Assembly (NCBI GenBank): GCA_021786215.1
Contig: JAJYNT010000405.1
Span: 362-7,091, forward strand
Source of the DNA: Chloroflexota bacterium
Lineage (GTDB): Bacteria > Chloroflexota > UBA6077
Length of the DNA: 6,730 nt
Direction: 5' to 3'
Both the position numbers and the translations under genes were made by a program. This document shows, one piece after another, positions 5,513-6,730 of the stretch (its first letter is position 1; each line of letters starts with the position of its first letter). The notes beneath the pieces were generated by a model. It ran no database searches, had not been told where the DNA came from, and saw only the letters and a program-made list of their open reading frames with translations.

Positions 5513-6730
5513 CTACTCGAACCCACCATCCAGTCGGTCGGCCCACCCTCTCTGCCTCCAACGCCTCCAGACCTGCCTCACCAGGGCGTAGTCCTCCGGC
5601 TGAAGGGGCTCGCCACTCAGATCGATGCCTGTGGCGTAGTAGAGGCTTGGAACCCCGATCTCCGGCTGGGCGGCCACGTACTCCCCCCACAGCCGCCGGT
5701 CGGGACAGGGCCAGTTGTCCGCATCGATCAGCGCCTCGGGACAGGCGGCTCGGGCCAGCCGGGCCCGGTAGCGCATCTCCGATGAGAGATCCTCTACCCC
5801 CGGCGGGCAGGAGATGTCGTTCAGTCGCACCATGTCGACCAGATCTGCCAGATAGGGATTCACGGCATGGGATACCAGCAGGCAGTCCGGCTTCGCCTCC
5901 AGGGCGGGCGCCCGTAGCGCCTCCAGCATCGCCCTAAGCAACCTCACACCGCCCAATCCGCCCCGTGACGGCCCGTGCTCCGGGGTTGGACCCCGGTGCA
6001 GAAAGTCCAGCTTGAAGCCGTCGGCGCCCAGCTCCAGCAGGGCGTGCCGGATCTCCCGCGCCAGGCGGACCCGGTAGGCCGGCGACGTGGGGTCCACCAC
6101 CGGACGGTCCCCATCCGGCAGCAACTGCTCGGCGGGCAGCCCTTCCCCATCCCACAGCTTCCACCAGAGAAGCACGCGGCGCCCCCTGGCATGCTGCCCG
6201 GCGATGAAGCCCGCCATGTCCGGCCACCTGCTCTCGTCGGGACGAGCCATCCCGTAGACACGCTGCCACTTGTCGTCGATGGTCACCACGCCGGGATCGA
6301 TCCCCTCGGCTTCCAGTCGCGCCAGCGACTCCTCATACAGTCGCTGAGTGGAGCGCTCCGGCGAGCCATCGGGCAGCCGGCCGGGGGCGAAGCCCGGCAG
6401 CGCGCAGCCGCGGTAGCTCTGCTCCCCCCAGCTGCAGAAGTTGGGCTCCGCCCACCAGGTCGCCCTGGACCGGCCGGTGCCCCGAGGGGACAGCCCCTCC
6501 TGGCGGAGATGCTCGGAATAGGCATCCACCGCCTGGTAGCCGTCCCCGGTAGTGGGGAGCAGTAGCAGCCGCGGGCTTCGGTAAGGGCCGCCGGGGGCCC
6601 TGTCGTACCGGAACAGGAAGACGCCGTCGTACTCGAAGGCGGAGAAGTCCAGCTCCTCGGGCGGGCAGGCCACCCCCACCGCCAGGGTGCCGGCGTCCGA
6701 CTCCAGGCCGAAGCAGAAGGGGGGCGGAGA
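5513..6730 (-). CDS. GH36-like glycoside hydrolase (alpha-galactosidase type), 5'-truncated
   Basis: The C-terminal 405 residues of a TIM-barrel glycoside hydrolase are visible, most like the GH36/clan D alpha-galactosidases that remove terminal alpha-linked sugars. A GTG lies at 6679, but the frame stays open to the window edge and encodes plausible protein (FCFGLESDAGTLAV), so the real start is outside. The barrel appears to start near WWAEPNFCSWG (about 6457-6425). The segments VTIDDKWQ and WPDMAGFIAGQHARGRRVLLWW match the conserved Asp-Asp-x-Trp and the 'walk the helper strand' region of this clan. The candidate nucleophile is the Asp of DGFKLDF (codon 6007-6005), and the candidate acid/base is the Asp of VRLNDI (codon 5818-5816). 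No signal peptide can be judged because the N-terminus is absent. No transporter or regulator is visible beside it. GH31-like specificity cannot be excluded. Confidence 0.78.
   Translation of the reverse strand, partial: SPPPFCFGLESDAGTLAVGVACPPEELDFSAFEYDGVFLFRYDRAPGGPYRSPRLLLLPTTGDGYQAVDAYSEHLRQEGLSPRGTGRSRATWWAEPNFCSWGEQSYRGCALPGFAPGRLPDGSPERSTQRLYEESLARLEAEGIDPGVVTIDDKWQRVYGMARPDESRWPDMAGFIAGQHARGRRVLLWWKLWDGEGLPAEQLLPDGDRPVVDPTSPAYRVRLAREIRHALLELGADGFKLDFLHRGPTPEHGPSRGGLGGVRLLRAMLEALRAPALEAKPDCLLVSHAVNPYLADLVDMVRLNDISCPPGVEDLSSEMRYRARLARAACPEALIDADNWPCPDRRLWGEYVAAQPEIGVPSLYYATGIDLSGEPLQPEDYALVRQVWRRWRQRGWADRLDGGFE

Noticed and set aside
5975..6565. 196-codon plus-strand open frame opposite the glycoside hydrolase
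   Set aside because: It is antisense to a recognised TIM-barrel enzyme and has no motif of its own.

Overview
This is an ordinary, gene-dense, GC-rich chromosomal segment from a bacterium. It holds six clear full-length genes, two genes cut by the window edges, and good regulatory signals. Nothing looks mobile: there is no transposase, integrase, CRISPR array, tRNA, rRNA or long repeat. The organism cannot be fixed from the sequence alone. High GC, GTG starts, a two-zinc-ribbon Gly/Arg-tailed protein, an M29 peptidase and a stripped-down iscR-iscS-iscU operon would suit a Chloroflexota-like or other GC-rich environmental bacterium, but this is a weak inference.

Layout from left to right. Positions 2-994 (+) hold the 3' part of an M29-family metallo-aminopeptidase, which enters from the left edge. 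It converges, with 5 bases between the stop codons, on a minus-strand operon that reads iscR (3022-2603), iscS (2578-1361), iscU (1371-1000). These encode an Rrf2-family Fe-S regulator, a cysteine desulfurase and the Fe-S scaffold. The iscU start lies inside the iscS 3' end (11-base overlap). The operon has a near-consensus sigma-70-type promoter (TTGACA, 17 bases, TATACT). A perfect 8-8-8 palindrome covers the -10 element and the predicted transcription start and is a strong candidate for an autoregulatory IscR operator.

Positions 3104-3382 are a relatively AT-richer divergent intergenic region. It carries a possible 36-codon small ORF with a good ribosome binding site, two 10-bp palindromes and a weak candidate promoter. 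Next comes a 117-residue double zinc-ribbon protein (3383-3736, +) ending in a strong intrinsic terminator (3772-3800). A DinB-superfamily protein (4302-3811, -) is divergent from a D-isomer-specific 2-hydroxyacid dehydrogenase of the phosphoglycerate dehydrogenase type (4489-5466, +). The dehydrogenase converges on a GH36-like (alpha-galactosidase-type) glycoside hydrolase (6730-5513, -) that runs off the right edge, with an 11-bp GC-rich hairpin between the two stops.

How the genes work together: only iscR-iscS-iscU form an evident functional unit. IscS releases sulfur from cysteine, IscU assembles the cluster, and IscR, itself probably an Fe-S protein, senses cluster status and controls the operon. 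The other genes look like independent housekeeping or accessory metabolism. I found no convincing evidence of a previously undescribed system. The observations most worth checking are the iscR operator, the small ORF beside it, and the zinc-ribbon/RGG protein.
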